From Tridacna crocea (lineage: Eukaryota > Mollusca > Bivalvia > Cardiida > Cardiidae): a DNA stretch of 64,000 nt. The notes under the pieces were generated by a model that was not told the DNA's origin, did not search any database, and saw nothing but the letters and a program-made list of their open reading frames with translations. The stretch lies in the NCBI GenBank assembly GCA_943736015.1, contig OX031061.1:55806192-55870191 (forward strand), given 5' to 3'. Below are positions 1 to 9,617 of the stretch, piece after piece (position 1 is the first letter of the stretch; the number at the start of each line of letters is the position of its first letter). The translations under genes and the position numbers were made by a program.

Positions 1-35
1 CCTTGTTCGGTGTGTAACGCCGTGTCAGCAGTGTT

Positions 36-263
36 TTAACTCTTTATCAAACAACAAAATTTTAGATTGGTCCAAATCGAAAGCATTTGCAGACAAAAAA
101 AAAAAGTGACTGAAACTTTGAAATTTGTCTTGGTAAGGGTAGAAAACATTGTGGGAAAAGGAGAAAATGCTGGTTACCAGCATTTTCTCCTTTTCCCACA
201 ATGTTTTCTAAAGGCTTCTTTCTCAGGGTCGCCAAAAGTAGGGATTGTGTGGTAATGGGTTAA
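36..263 (+). mobile_element. HP-A hairpin MITE, full copy (reference for the family)
   Basis: The element runs from TTAACTCTTTA to GGGTTAA and is 228 bp long. The TTAA at both ends is the target duplication known for piggyBac transposons, and ends of the CCCTTTACC type are also known in that superfamily. The centre (142-208) is a perfect 67-bp palindrome of two 33-bp arms around one unpaired base, with tip TGCTGGTTACCAGCA. The two outer halves differ. The left half carries GATTGGTCCAAAT and GCATTTGCAGAC; the right half carries GGCTTCTTTCTCAGGG and GGGATTGTGTGGTAATG. There is no transposase, so it is non-autonomous. Both strands read open across the hairpin by chance; I do not call a gene. Confidence 0.9.
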
Positions 264-662
264 CTATTTCATGGAGACAGCTCAAAGATCCATTTTTTTC
301 TATTCACCAAAACCACCCGAAGAAAGTGGTACGTGTCTCAGAGCACCAGTAGTATTATGACCATTATGTGCAAAAATTACATAGGTGCACTTTGATCCAA
401 TATCTGTTCTTAGGGCTTGAAACTCTTAAGTAGCTGGTTCGATTTTTCAGCATAATCAAATTCTGTCCAGGCATTATTTTGGTCTTTAGCATTTAATTTC
501 AAAAAGGGAAAAAGCAGCTTTCAGATCAGACTGTACCTTCTGTGCACCTCTGTCTTTATCTATACTGTCTGCTGAAATGTTATAAATTACGGATAGCTGC
601 TTGATAGTTAAATTATTTGAAAAAAGATGGTTTAAGGCGATACGAGAATTTGTTTGAATGTG
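264..662. other. Unique AT-rich stretch
   Basis: I see no gene, repeat or RNA signature here. Confidence 0.5.
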
Positions 663-882
663 TTAACCCTTTACCTGATATTCCAATTTGAGGCTCTTCC
701 ATTTCAGCAGCAAATAAAGATACGATGTCAAAATATGGACAAATGAGGATACTAATATCTAATTAAGTAGAAAACAATGTGGGAAAAGGAGAAATTGCTC
801 GTTACGAGCAATTCCTCCTTTTAATGTTTTCAAAAGCTGCTTGTTGTTGATACGTCAAAATGAGTATCTATGGAGTAAAGTG
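663..882 (+). mobile_element. HP-B/HP-A hybrid hairpin MITE
   Basis: It starts TTAACCCTTTACC and ends GAGTATCTATGGAGTAAAG, the outer sequences of the HP-B family (compare 63208-63436). The left arm GTGGGAAAAGGAGAAATTGC is the HP-A arm, while the tip GCTCGTTACGAGC is the HP-B tip. The right arm is shortened. Confidence 0.75.
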
Positions 883-1110
883 TAGAGGAAGATTTATTTT
901 ATTTTCTCGCTTCCAAGTATATCTCCTTCTTTTGACATCAAAAACGCCGAAACCTTCTTATTTTGGCGCAGACGGAATGAATTCTTATTAAAGCATAGCC
1001 TTAGGTAACTTTATTTCGCGTGGATGTCTTCCACAAAACAATCTTTTTTTTTTCTACTATTTTAGATATAACTGGCGATGACGAACACATCTTACTGTGA
1101 TGTCATTTGA

Positions 1111-1323
1111 GCCTTTACAACATAATCTCCAGTTTTCTCGATCCTTAGAAAGAAAGCTTTTGAAAACATTGTGGAAAAAGGAGAAAATGCTGGTTAAAAG
1201 CATTTTTTCTTTTCTAACAATATTTTCTAACCTTTCAAAGACAAATTTCTTTGTGCCACATATACTCTCGAAATGCATTCAATCTGGACCTGTCTAAAGT
1301 TTAAACATATTGTAGAAAGGTAA
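1111..1323 (-). mobile_element. HP-A MITE, diverged copy
   Basis: The order is reversed: CCTTAGAAAGAAAGC lies left of the hairpin and GCATTCAATCTGGACC right of it. The tip is decayed to GCTGGTTAAAAGC, and the right end GAAAGGTAAAC only loosely matches the family end. Confidence 0.7.
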
Positions 1324-1336
1324 ACATAACGAGGCT

Positions 1337-1564
1337 TTAACTTTTTACCACACAATCCCGATTGTTAACGACCCTTAGAAAGAAGCCTTTTGAAAACACT
1401 GCGGGAAAAGGAGAAAATGCTGGTAACCAGCATTTTCTCCTTTTCCCACAGTGTTTTTTACCATTCCCAAAATAAATTTCAATATTTAAATCGCATTTAT
1501 TTTGTCGTCAGGAAATGCTTCAATTTGGAACAGTCCAAAATTCTGTCATTTGGTAAAGAGTTAA
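1337..1564 (-). mobile_element. HP-A MITE, full copy
   Basis: TTAA bounds both ends and the length is exactly 228 bp. The tip is TGCTGGTAACCAGCA, the reverse-strand form of the family tip, matching its reversed halves. The arms carry ACACTG instead of ACATTG on both sides, a paired change that keeps the hairpin. Confidence 0.88.
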
Positions 1565-1875
1565 ATTACTTTATGACTATAACTAGTTTCTGAAAAAAAG
1601 TTCGAACCTCTTCAATAGGGGCGGGTTATAAATCAACTAAAGCGATGAAAAATAGAAATAAAAAAAAAAATGCAACTTTTTTCCAAAGAACTTACTGGTG
1701 TACAGGTATTGCTCTGGCAACAGTGGGGGTTAATGCATCTCTATACTGCACTGTGCCAAGTAAATCATCACATTATCATGCATCAATTAAATCCATCTAA
1801 TCTAATAACTGAACGAAACATGAGCTAGACTCTTTCTTTTTACGTGCATGAAATTTACCAAAAGCAAGGTATCAG

Positions 1876-1935
1876 CCACTTCAGACAGCACAGTACGCGC
1901 AGGCTGATCCGGGTCGATATTTTATGCAAATGTAT
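1876..1935. repeat. Short dispersed repeat, CAGGCTGATC type
   Basis: GCGCAGGCTGATCCGGGTCG followed by ATATTTTATGCAAATG resembles the pieces at 6220-6300, 15583-15662, 58428-58500 and 59925-60015. The shared theme is an inverted GCCTG/CAGGC pair, then a GTCGATAC-like motif and a TGCATTTA motif. The class (SINE or MITE) is unresolved. Confidence 0.55.
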
Positions 1936-2082
1936 TTAGCTCATATATAAGGATATAAATTCCCAAAGCACGTAAATCCTAAAAGCACTATTAAATATCA
2001 TATTTTTTTTATGTGAACAAAAACATTTTTTTTTTTGTATTTAATAGACTTAAACTGGTGCCCCATAACGTGTTATTATTTT

Positions 2083-2102
2083 TTTTTTTTGGGGGGGGGG
2101 TC
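2083..2102. repeat. Poly(T)-poly(G) tract
   Basis: About eleven T are followed directly by about ten G, a homopolymer junction prone to sequencing error. The surrounding 1565-2390 holds nothing else that I recognise. Confidence 0.8.
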
Positions 2103-2394
2103 CCGATAACTATCTTTATTTTCATGTAATACAGCCATTGCAAGTTCTCTTACTTCACACACGTTTTAAACAAATAGTGCAATATTTGTTTAAAGCTCTC
2201 ATCATTTCTAAAACATCGCTGGTCCAATCTTTTCTAAATAATTTATTGTCAAAATCGATGGCCTTGACAAGCTGCGAAATACATCATCTCAAGAACCAAA
2301 ACAAACTTGTAAAACGCAAGTTTCTGCGGAACTATTTTTCGACCGAAATGAAAATGCCTGTCAAAAGGGTTCCGTGAAATTGGCCCAACTCTCA

Positions 2395-3164
2395 GTAATC
2401 GACATTCAGATCAACACCATCCTTGTTGAGCAAGCACGACATTCCAGCTCAACCACCAGCTCAACAGTAAAAATACTTATACATATGTTTCGATCAATGT
2501 CCGTTTAGCCAGCTCGACATTCCAGCTCAACCATCAGCTCAACAGTAAAAATACTTATACATATGCTTCGATCAATGTCCGTTTAGCAGGCTCGACATTC
2601 CAGCTCAACCAACAGCTCATCAGGAAAAATACTTATACATATGCTTCGATCAATGTCCGTTGAGCCTGCTCGAAATTACAGCTCGACCGGCTCAACAGCC
2701 AGCTCATCAGCACAAATACATATATATGTCAAAATCAAAGTCCGTTGAGCGAGCTCGACATTTCCGCTCAACAGCCAGCTCAAAAGCAAAAATCTATGTC
2801 AAAATCAAAGTCTGTTGAGCCAGCTCGACATTCAAACTCAACAGCCAGCTCAAACAGCAAAAATACATATATATATATATGTCAAAATCAAAGTCATTGA
2901 GCCAGCTCGACATTCTAGATCAACAGCCGTCTCAGACAGCAAAAATACATATATGTCAAAATCAAAGTCCGTTGAGCCAGCTCGACATTCCAGCTAAACC
3001 GCCAGCTCAACAGTAGAAAATACTTAAACATATGTTTCGATCAATGTCTGTTGAGCCAGCTCGACATTCCAGCTCAAAAGCAAAAATACATGATATATAT
3101 GTCAAAATCAAAATCCGTTGAGCCAGCTCGACATTCCAACCCAACCCCTAGCTCAACAGCAAAA
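2395..3164 (+). repeat. Satellite array, forward half, ~77-80-bp units
   Basis: Tandem units share GAGCCAGCTCGACATTCCAG and CCAGCTCAACAG. Two linker types are interspersed: type A contains ACTTATACATATG and TTCGATCAATGTCCG; type B contains ATACATATATATGTC and AAAATCAAAGTCCG. The left end is mostly A and the middle mostly B. Short open frames are by-products of the repeat. Confidence 0.9.
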
Positions 3165-3900
3165 AACGGATTTTGATTTTGACATATATATATGTATTTT
3201 TGCTGTTAAGCTGGCAGTTTAGCTGGAATTTTGAGTAGGCTCAACGGACATTCATCGAAACATATGTATAAGTATTTTACTGTTAAGCTGGAATGTCGAG
3301 CTGGCTAAACAGATTTTGATTATGATATATTTTTCTGCTGTTGAGCTGGCAGTTTAGCTGGAATGTCGAGCTGGCTCAACGGACATTGGTCGAAATATAT
3401 TTGTAAGTATTTTTACTGTTGAGCTGGAATGTCGAGTTGGCTCTACGGATTTTGATTTTTAACATATATCTTTTTGCTGTTGAGCTGGCCGTTAAGCTGG
3501 AACGTCGGGCTGGCTCAACAGACATTGATCGAAGCATATGTATAAGTATTTTTACTATTGAGCTGGCGGTTGAGCCGGAATGACGAGCTGGCTCATCGGA
3601 CTTTGATTTTGACTTATATATGTATTTCCGCTGTTGAGCTGGTGGTTGTGCTGGAATGTCGAGCTGGCTAAACGGAAATTGATCGAAACATATGTATAAG
3701 CGTTTTACTGTTGACTTGGCGGTTGAGCTGGAATGTCGAGCTGGCTCAACGGACATGGATCTAGTATTTTTGCTGTTAAGCTTGCCGTTGAGCTGGAATA
3801 TCGGGTTGGCTCAACAGACTTTGATTTTGACATGTATCTGTATTTTTGCTGTTGAGCTGGCCGTTGAGAAGGAATGTGGAGCGGGCTCATAAAGGCAGGT
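3165..3900 (-). repeat. Satellite array, reverse half
   Basis: The same units appear reverse-complemented (CTGGAATGTCGAGCTGGCTC), so the array is head-to-head with a sharp switch at about 3165. Here types A and B alternate more regularly than in the forward half. Confidence 0.9.
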
Positions 3901-4194
3901 GTTGAGCTGAATGTCGATTACTGATCGATGAGCTTCACGGACACGAGATACTGAACTTCACGGACCCGAGATACAGTTACTAGTAGATGTTTCGAGTTAG
4001 CACAAAAATATGTTGATTGTTGCCTGAGCCACATTCGCTTACAATTGTTTTAAGATGCAACTAAAGATTGGGCAGCCCTCTGGCAAAATGGTGTTAAGTG
4101 TATATTTGTTAAAGGCGAAATGTTCTCCGGAATTAATCTATTTCTACACAAAGTTCTAACGTATCAATGGACTTCATTGCATCTGTCTCCCTTT

Positions 4195-4258
4195 TTAATT
4201 TGTCGTCAGCAGATGCTTTCAATTTTGGAAATTCTGTAGTATGTCGTTTAGGAAAAGA
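4195..4258 (-). mobile_element. HP-A MITE, outer-half fragment
   Basis: TTTGTCGTCAGCAGATGC, TTTCAATTTTGGAAATTCTG and GTCGTTTAGGAAAAGATT match the outer half of HP-A. The hairpin is absent. The rest of 3900-4440 has no recognisable feature. Confidence 0.55.
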
Positions 4259-4439
4259 TTGACATTCTGCAGAAATATCAATATATCTTTGGATTGCACT
4301 TGAAGCATATTTTGTGCACATGTTTTCACGAACATGCACCTTTAAACATGCTGTGTCTGCTGGATCTGCTATGTTTTTACACGATATGGGGTATACACAA
4401 AAACCATTCGGTTTATTTCAGACAGAGGTAGCACTCCTC

Positions 4440-4860
4440 GCAAATATTATACACATATCTTAAGAATTTCTAATCAGCTGAAGGTAGTACCATTCTATTG
4501 AAAAACTGTTATTTCCACACTATTTTTATCCTAAAAAAATTGCTGTGGTTGAAAATGATTATTATTGCAATGCTTTGACCGAGCCACTTTTTCCATTTTT
4601 TCCTCCTTAGAATTATCATTTATAAATCTAAAGCCACTCTAATCTTAATACAAAAGGAGATGATAATTACCTCCATTTTAAGAAAACTTATAAAAATAGC
4701 ATCATACAATTTCAAGATGGACAACAAATGAATTTCTGGTCGTTTAGAAATGTGCAAAAATATTATATCAGTATAAATCCTTATTTATCAACTAAAAAGA
4801 AATTTTATCCCATATTGCATTAGAAGCGGCAGGATGGTAATACCTTAAGATACGAGATAT
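4440..4860 (-). repeat. Dispersed repeat, reverse copy of 13558-13914
   Basis: Several blocks match the reverse complement of 13558-13914: GAGCCACTTTTTCC, AATTATCATTTATAAATCTA, GATAATTACCTCC and CTGGTCGTTTAGAAATGTGC, in the expected reverse order. The ends (AAGGTAGTACCATTCT and AGGATGGTAATACCTT) are decayed inverted repeats. No coding capacity is seen. Confidence 0.7.
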
Positions 4861-4867
4861 TCCTCTA

Positions 4868-5062
4868 TTAACTCACTATCAAACAAAAATATTTTAGGTT
4901 TGTCCTGATTGAAAGCATTTGCAGACGACAAAATAAAACTGACTGAAAATTTGAAATTTGTTTTATGAGGGAAATAAAACATTGTGGGAAAAGGAGAAAA
5001 TGCAGGTTAGCTGCTTCTTTGTCAATGTCATCAAAAATAGGGGTTATGTGGTAATGAGCTAA
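4868..5062 (+). mobile_element. HP-A MITE lacking the right hairpin arm
   Basis: The left half is complete through GTGGGAAAAGGAGAAAATGC, then jumps into the right half (GCTTCTTTGTCAATGTCATC). The second arm is gone. It ends GTGGTAATGAGCTAA. Confidence 0.8.
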
Positions 5063-5269
5063 AACTAGAATCAACCAATCTTTATCACAAAATAGCCTAG
5101 CTGATGTGAAATGCTTTTCTATTTTATATAAGTTTTTCCGAAAAAAGACATAAGTAGATCGATAATGTTTTATATCGTTTCATCCTAGGACAAACTTAAC
5201 CCTGCATTTCCTTGAATAAACTATGAAGAAGTTACATTTTGGTGCAATTGAATATGAGACATGTGCTAT

Positions 5270-6150
5270 TAAAAGAGGTTATGTGTATCTCTGTGAAAGG
5301 GGTTAAGTGTACAATGGGTTATGTGTTTCTCTGTTAAAGGGGTTATGTGAATTTCTGTACAGGACGTTATGTGTATCTCTGTTAAAGGGGTTATGTGTAT
5401 ATCTAAAAAATGTTATGTGTATCTCTGTGAAAGGGGTAATGTGTATCTCTGTTAAGGGGGTTGTGTGTATTTCTGTTAAAAGGGATTATGTGTTTCTCTG
5501 TGAAAGAGGTCATGTTTATGTCTGTGAAATGGGTTATGTGTATCTCTGTTAAAAGAGGTTATGTGTATCTCTATTAAAAAGAGGTTAGGTGTTTCTCTGT
5601 GAAAGAGGTTATGTGTATCTCTGTGAAAGGCGTAATGTGTATCACTGTTAAAAGAGTAATGTGTATTACAAAGAGGTTATGTGTATTGCTGTTAAAAAAG
5701 GCTTATGTGTATCGCCGTTAAAAATGGGTTATGTGTATCTGTTTAAAGGGGTTATGTGTATCTCTGTCAAAAGGGTTATGTTTATCTCTATGAAAGGGGT
5801 TATGTGTATCTCTGTTAAAAGAGGTTATGTGTATCTTTGTCAAAGGGGTCATGTGTATCTCTGTGAAAGGGGTTATGTGTATCTCTCTGTGAAAGGGGTT
5901 ATGTGTATCTGTGTGAAAGGGGTTATGTGTATCTCTGTTAAAAGGGGTTATGTGTATCTGTGTGAAAGGGGTTATGTGTATCTCTGTTAAAAGGGGTTAT
6001 GTGTATTTCTATGAAAGGGGTTATGTATATCTCTGTTAAAAGGGTTATGTGTATTTCTATTAAAAAGAGGTTGTATCGCTATTAAAAGGGGTTATGTGTA
6101 TCTCTGTTTAAAGGGGTTATGTGTATCTCTGTTAAAAAGGGTTATGTGAA
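5270..6150 (+). repeat. Minisatellite, ~24-25-bp units
   Basis: The unit is close to GGGGTTATGTGTATCTCTGT plus TAAAA or GAAA, repeated about 35 times with small length changes. Where the unit is 24 bp the frame stays open, giving a repetitive MCISVKG-like reading. This follows from the period and is not taken as a gene. Confidence 0.92.
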
Positions 6151-6160
6151 CATAATAAGA

Positions 6161-6302
6161 TCCACTTTGTCCGACAACTGGCTGTATGACGAGATTAAAC
6201 GGTCTTTCAGTTTCGACACGGACCAAGCTGCCCAGTCTGCACAGGCTGAGCCGTTTCAATACATTCTGTAGATGCATTTAACCCCCACTTTATAGAGCGT
6301 GC
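6161..6302. repeat. Short dispersed repeat, CAGGCTGA type
   Basis: GTCTGCACAGGCTGAGCCG, then TTTCAATACATTCTGTAGATGC and TTTAACCCCCACTTT, form the same theme as 15583-15662 and 58428-58500. It directly follows the minisatellite. Confidence 0.55.
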
Positions 6303-6364
6303 TTCGTATTGTTGTTTCTGTGAAATTTAGTTCAGTAAAAGTTCTGCTGGTATGTTGTCTTGTC

Positions 6365-6583
6365 TTGACCCTTTACCCCATAAGGCATTTGTATGGTATC
6401 TCTTATTGACCCTAAATAACAGCCAGGATGAAGCCGGTTCTTTATGTGTAAATGACACCTTTTGATGGCATAGAAAGCATTGTGACAAAAGGTGAAATTG
6501 CTCGTCACGAGCAATTTCACCTTTTGCCACAATGTTTTCCAAAGGCTTTTACAAACAATGTGTAAAAATGAGTAAAGGGTTAA
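6365..6583 (+). mobile_element. HP-B hairpin MITE, full copy
   Basis: TTGACCCTTTACC opens and AGTAAAGGGTTAA closes it. The arms are ACAAAAGGTGAAATTGC and its complement around tip GCTCGTCACGAGC. The left half contains CCCATAAGGCATTTGTATGG and TTGACCCTAAATAACAGC. The layout is that of HP-A with a different arm sequence and tip. Confidence 0.88.
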
Positions 6584-7628
6584 AGGCTCGGACATAAAAA
6601 TAGACGATGATATTTGATTAGAGAAGAATTAAGACTAATTGAAATCAGGATTGTGTAAAAGAGATCGAGTTTCGCCTAAAATTGAACTATTTTGTTCAGT
6701 AGACCGAAAGGCCTTGTCTGCGACCTTGCGGCATTTTCCAATTTGTACGAATGTAGAGACGGTTTGCATTTAATACCTTTTACTTTTTGTAGACGACTGT
6801 TTGTGTTATTCAGCAAGTAACTTTTTAAAACATAACGACAAAAGAAGAAATTGCTCTTCACAAGTAATGTGTTTCTGTCAATTTGTGTCACACTTTTATT
6901 GATGTAACATAACGTGATGTTGATTTTACATTTTTCCAACATTGTTGCAAATTTAGTTCTATGGCAGAAATTTATCAGTGTCCTGATCTGTTTTTCTCTG
7001 ATTAAGAAATTTCATTTCATTTATTCAGCGCTTGAATGCTTTATTGGAAACCACGTACCATATCTTTTTCCTCTATACAGCGATTTCGCCTTTCTGCATA
7101 ATTTTCTACTCCAACATCTATCGTTAATACCATCGTCATTGTCGCCATCGTCATCAGCATTGTCTTTGTCACTGTTGTTGTTGTTGTCTGTGTCATGTTC
7201 CTACCATTACAATATACTCACCCACAATTCTTTCGAGCTCAAATACGTTCATTGCACAAAGCGGACAAACCAGACAGAAAAGGAAAAGATCATAGTAAAT
7301 ACTAGCTTGTTTTAATGTATTAACAGATATCAAAGTTCTCCACACAGTTCAAAACAAATACCAGCACAAGGGCTGCATAGATTTGAGCAAATTATTTTGG
7401 ACTATGTATGCACACATATATCTACGATTCCTATTTTAGCCAAATATATGAGCTGGTATTTGGCAAAATATTTTCTTCAATCGTAAAGTTATGCAGTTTA
7501 AAGAAACTCCGTTTCACACTTGATGCTTGCTAACCTAAATTGTATGCACAAACCTCGGTTGTATGCAGATCAGTGAAAAGCAGACCAGGAAAGTAATTAC
7601 AGCATAATATTCCGTGTCAGTAATCTTG
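6584..7628. other. Intergenic or intronic stretch with a CAT/GTT-rich patch
   Basis: No supported gene. About 7120-7200 is a patch of imperfect trinucleotides (ATCGTCATTGTCGCC, GTTGTTGTTGTTGTC). A 133-codon open frame over the patch (6914-7315) is low-complexity. It lies upstream of the receptor exon, so this may be receptor intron. Confidence 0.5.
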
Positions 7629-7823
7629 GGCCTGAATTCACCATCAATTCTTGAGAATATTCATAGTCTTAATTCTTTAAGATTTTCTAAACTTGTAAGC
7701 AATATAACTTCTGATTTGCTAAACCATTCGGTTTAGCCAATCAGGAGTTGTGTTACTTTCAAGAATAGAACATTCTGGAGAATGCGACAGAGAACATTCT
7801 TAATAATGGCTGGTGAATATAAG
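7629..7823. mobile_element. Foldback MITE with CCAAT-bearing core, copy 1
   Basis: Inverted ends CCTGAATTCACCATCAATTC and GGCTGGTGAATATAAGG surround inner arms ACTTCTGATTTGCTAAACC and GGTTTAGCCAATCAGGAGT. A better preserved copy lies at 62288-62476. It ends about 57 bp before the receptor exon's splice acceptor, so it sits inside that intron. Confidence 0.8.
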
Positions 7824-7865
7824 GACTGATATACTGTAGATCATTGTTTTCTATTTATTTTCTTC

Positions 7866-7880
7866 TTGATTTCCTTTCAG
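7866..7880 (+). promoter_or_regulatory. 3' splice acceptor of the receptor exon
   Basis: A pyrimidine-rich tract ends TTGATTTCCTTTCAG just before the sequence that begins to match TM6 of D2-like receptors. The split leaves a phase-1 junction in a glycine codon. From memory, vertebrate D2/D3 genes have their last intron at the same place. Confidence 0.85.
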
Positions 7881-8119
7881 GTGTGTTTTTATTATGCTGG
7901 TGGCCTTTCTTTACTGTGAATATCATGCGTGCCATTTGTCTGCGTTACGAAGTGTTGAACTACCCCACCTGCGATATCGACGGAAACCTCATGGGTTTCT
8001 TCGTGTGGCTTGGATATATCAATAGTTTTCTGAACCCAGTCATCTATACAATCTTCAATCCGGAGTTCAGAAAGGCCTTCAAAAAGATATTGACACAACC
8101 ATGTCCAACACGCTATTGA
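7881..8119 (+). CDS. D2-like dopamine receptor, last exon (TM6 to C-terminus)
   Basis: This is the terminal coding exon of a class A GPCR. It encodes the end of TM6 with CWWPFF (the CWxP toggle motif; most D2-like receptors have CWLP), a short third extracellular loop with a cysteine, then TM7 with VWLGYINSFLNPVIYTIFN, which includes the NPxxY signature. Helix 8 follows (PEFRKAFKKIL), and the protein stops after a very short tail, QPCPTRY, with one cysteine that could be palmitoylated. The short tail, FxVWLGYIN and the intron position favour a Gi-coupled D2-like dopamine receptor; octopamine- or 5-HT1-like amine receptors are less likely. Earlier exons (TM1-TM5 and the third intracellular loop) are not in the window, so the intron reaches past position 1. 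The stop is TGA at 8117-8119. The frame is intact, so the gene is probably functional. Confidence 0.88.
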
Positions 8120-8728
8120 CATGCAAGACTACAGGACCATAGGGGCAAGTCGAGCGAAAAGATCCAAAACGGGGAAAAAAAGAAATGAGAAATGAATCAG
8201 TTGTGTGTGATGTGCAGTTTTGCTGATGGTAGTTAAGTGTGCTGCAAATAGATATAATTTGTCCGTGATAACTTTATGTTGACAACCATGGAGGCGGTTT
8301 GGATCTTTTTACCCACTTTTAGAATTAGGCCAAAATGAAAGTATTTCCAGACCTCAAACAAGATGGATCTCATATAATGGGATGATCTTTGAGGATAAAA
8401 ACATTGTAGCAAAAAGAGGAAACTGCTCGTACCAATTGTGGTCTTAATTTTGTTTTCAAAAGTGATCTGGAACATGACAAAAAGAAGTCTACTTGTGGTA
8501 ATGTACTCACAGAACTAACTTTATTTTCTAATGGAATGATTGCATGACACATAGGTGACACCAAAATCATCAGTAATACCGTGATGTTATCGTGGGCATA
8601 TTATACCACTATACAATTGACTACAGACCAATGGGACCGTGTGAGCTTCAAATATGTTCGTGGTGTGCACGGAAGATTTGCATTGATATATAAACAAATA
8701 TGGTGCATTAGGAATAGATGTTAATAAA
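8120..8728 (+). other. Probable receptor 3' UTR with an AATAAA signal
   Basis: After the stop, AATAAA occurs at 8723-8728 within GTTAATAAATGG and could be the polyadenylation signal. A decayed HP-A copy lies inside at about 8300-8480. Transcript data would be needed to fix the end. Confidence 0.45.
8300..8480 (+). mobile_element. HP-A MITE, strongly decayed
   Basis: Recognised by order: GGCCAAAATGAAAGTATTT, then AAAAACATTGTAGCAAAAAG, then TTTTGTTTTCAAAAG. The tip is lost. If the AATAAA at 8723 is used, this remnant would be transcribed in the receptor 3' UTR. Confidence 0.5.
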
Positions 8729-9572
8729 TGGATGTAGTTATCTATGTAATTATAAATTCCATAAACAATTTTTGTTCATGTGAAAAAAAATTGTTGTTGA
8801 AAGCATGAAGTGAGGATTTCTTTCGATAGGCGGGTATTTTGATACATTCGGTTGAATGACATGTGTATAGTATTACTACGCACAACTTTTGGGGCTTTTT
8901 TTTGTATATAGTGTAGAATAAGATTTGACGGCCTTTTTTCGGACACTGTAGATCAAAATTAGGACACAACCTGCTGTTCAATTTTAAATCGACATCGTCT
9001 GCTATATTGTTTATCGGTCTGACAAAAAGAAAAAAAAACTTGACATTTTGCCTGATTAAAAAAAAGTTCATTTCATTTAGTTAGCACTTTTTTGGCAATG
9101 ATTACTCACATAACTTTTGAAGACGGCGTAGATCAAGATTAGACCGCATAAAACGTGCATCTGGTCTTTGATCTACATCCTCCGGCTACTAAGAGCTAAA
9201 CTACGGCTTAAATCATCCTGTAAACTCGCTAGGAAACTGCTTTTAAAGCTCGAAATAAACCGGTTTCGTTTAGTTTGACGCGAAAAAGTTTTACGATTAG
9301 ACTGCCAAGCGAAAACCATATTTTGAGGATCGAAATTGCCGCCGCTAGTAATGGACAGTTTACGGTGATGAACGAGATGATCGACGATTTGTGACGTCAC
9401 CATTATTGTACAATTAGAATGGTGTCGAAACTTGTCGATCAATGTCACTGGACGTACATCATCTAACTATACAGACTATACAGTCTAGACTCTTCCGATA
9501 GTCTTACTACAGTATACACTCGTCACAATTCGGCCGATTCCATACCTACATCTAACCTCGTCCGTATAACGG
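8729..9572. other. Unique DNA, CpG-richer from 9100
   Basis: 8729-9100 is AT-rich without features. From about 9110 to 9560 the base composition shifts to more GC and CpG (for example GTTTGACGCGAAAAAG, TTGCCGCCGCTAG). A 91-codon minus-strand frame (9173-9448) lies there with no family resemblance I recognise. The patch could be a 5' exon or promoter. Confidence 0.35.
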
Positions 9573-9612
9573 GGTGTTGAAAGTCGGGATGGTATGGTAA
9601 AGGATTAAACCC
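9573..9612 (+). mobile_element. HP-A MITE, right-end fragment
   Basis: GTTGAAAGTCGGGATGGTAT followed by GGTAAAGGATTAA is the right end of HP-A. It stops at the neighbouring Helentron-like element. Confidence 0.6.
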
Positions 9613-9617
9613 TTTTG

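Noticed and set aside
2815-2997. 60-codon frame in the forward satellite
   Set aside because: Repeat-derived, with the same reasoning as the minus-strand frame in the reverse half.
3376-3756. 126-codon minus-strand frame in the satellite
   Set aside because: It is the satellite unit read in frame; composition is purely repetitive.
6914-7315. 133-codon plus-strand frame with a hydrophobic, serine- and leucine-rich part
   Set aside because: It overlies an imperfect trinucleotide patch and has no family resemblance; probably intronic.
9173-9448. 91-codon minus-strand frame in a CpG-richer patch
   Set aside because: No domain or splice evidence; kept only as a note within the region entry.
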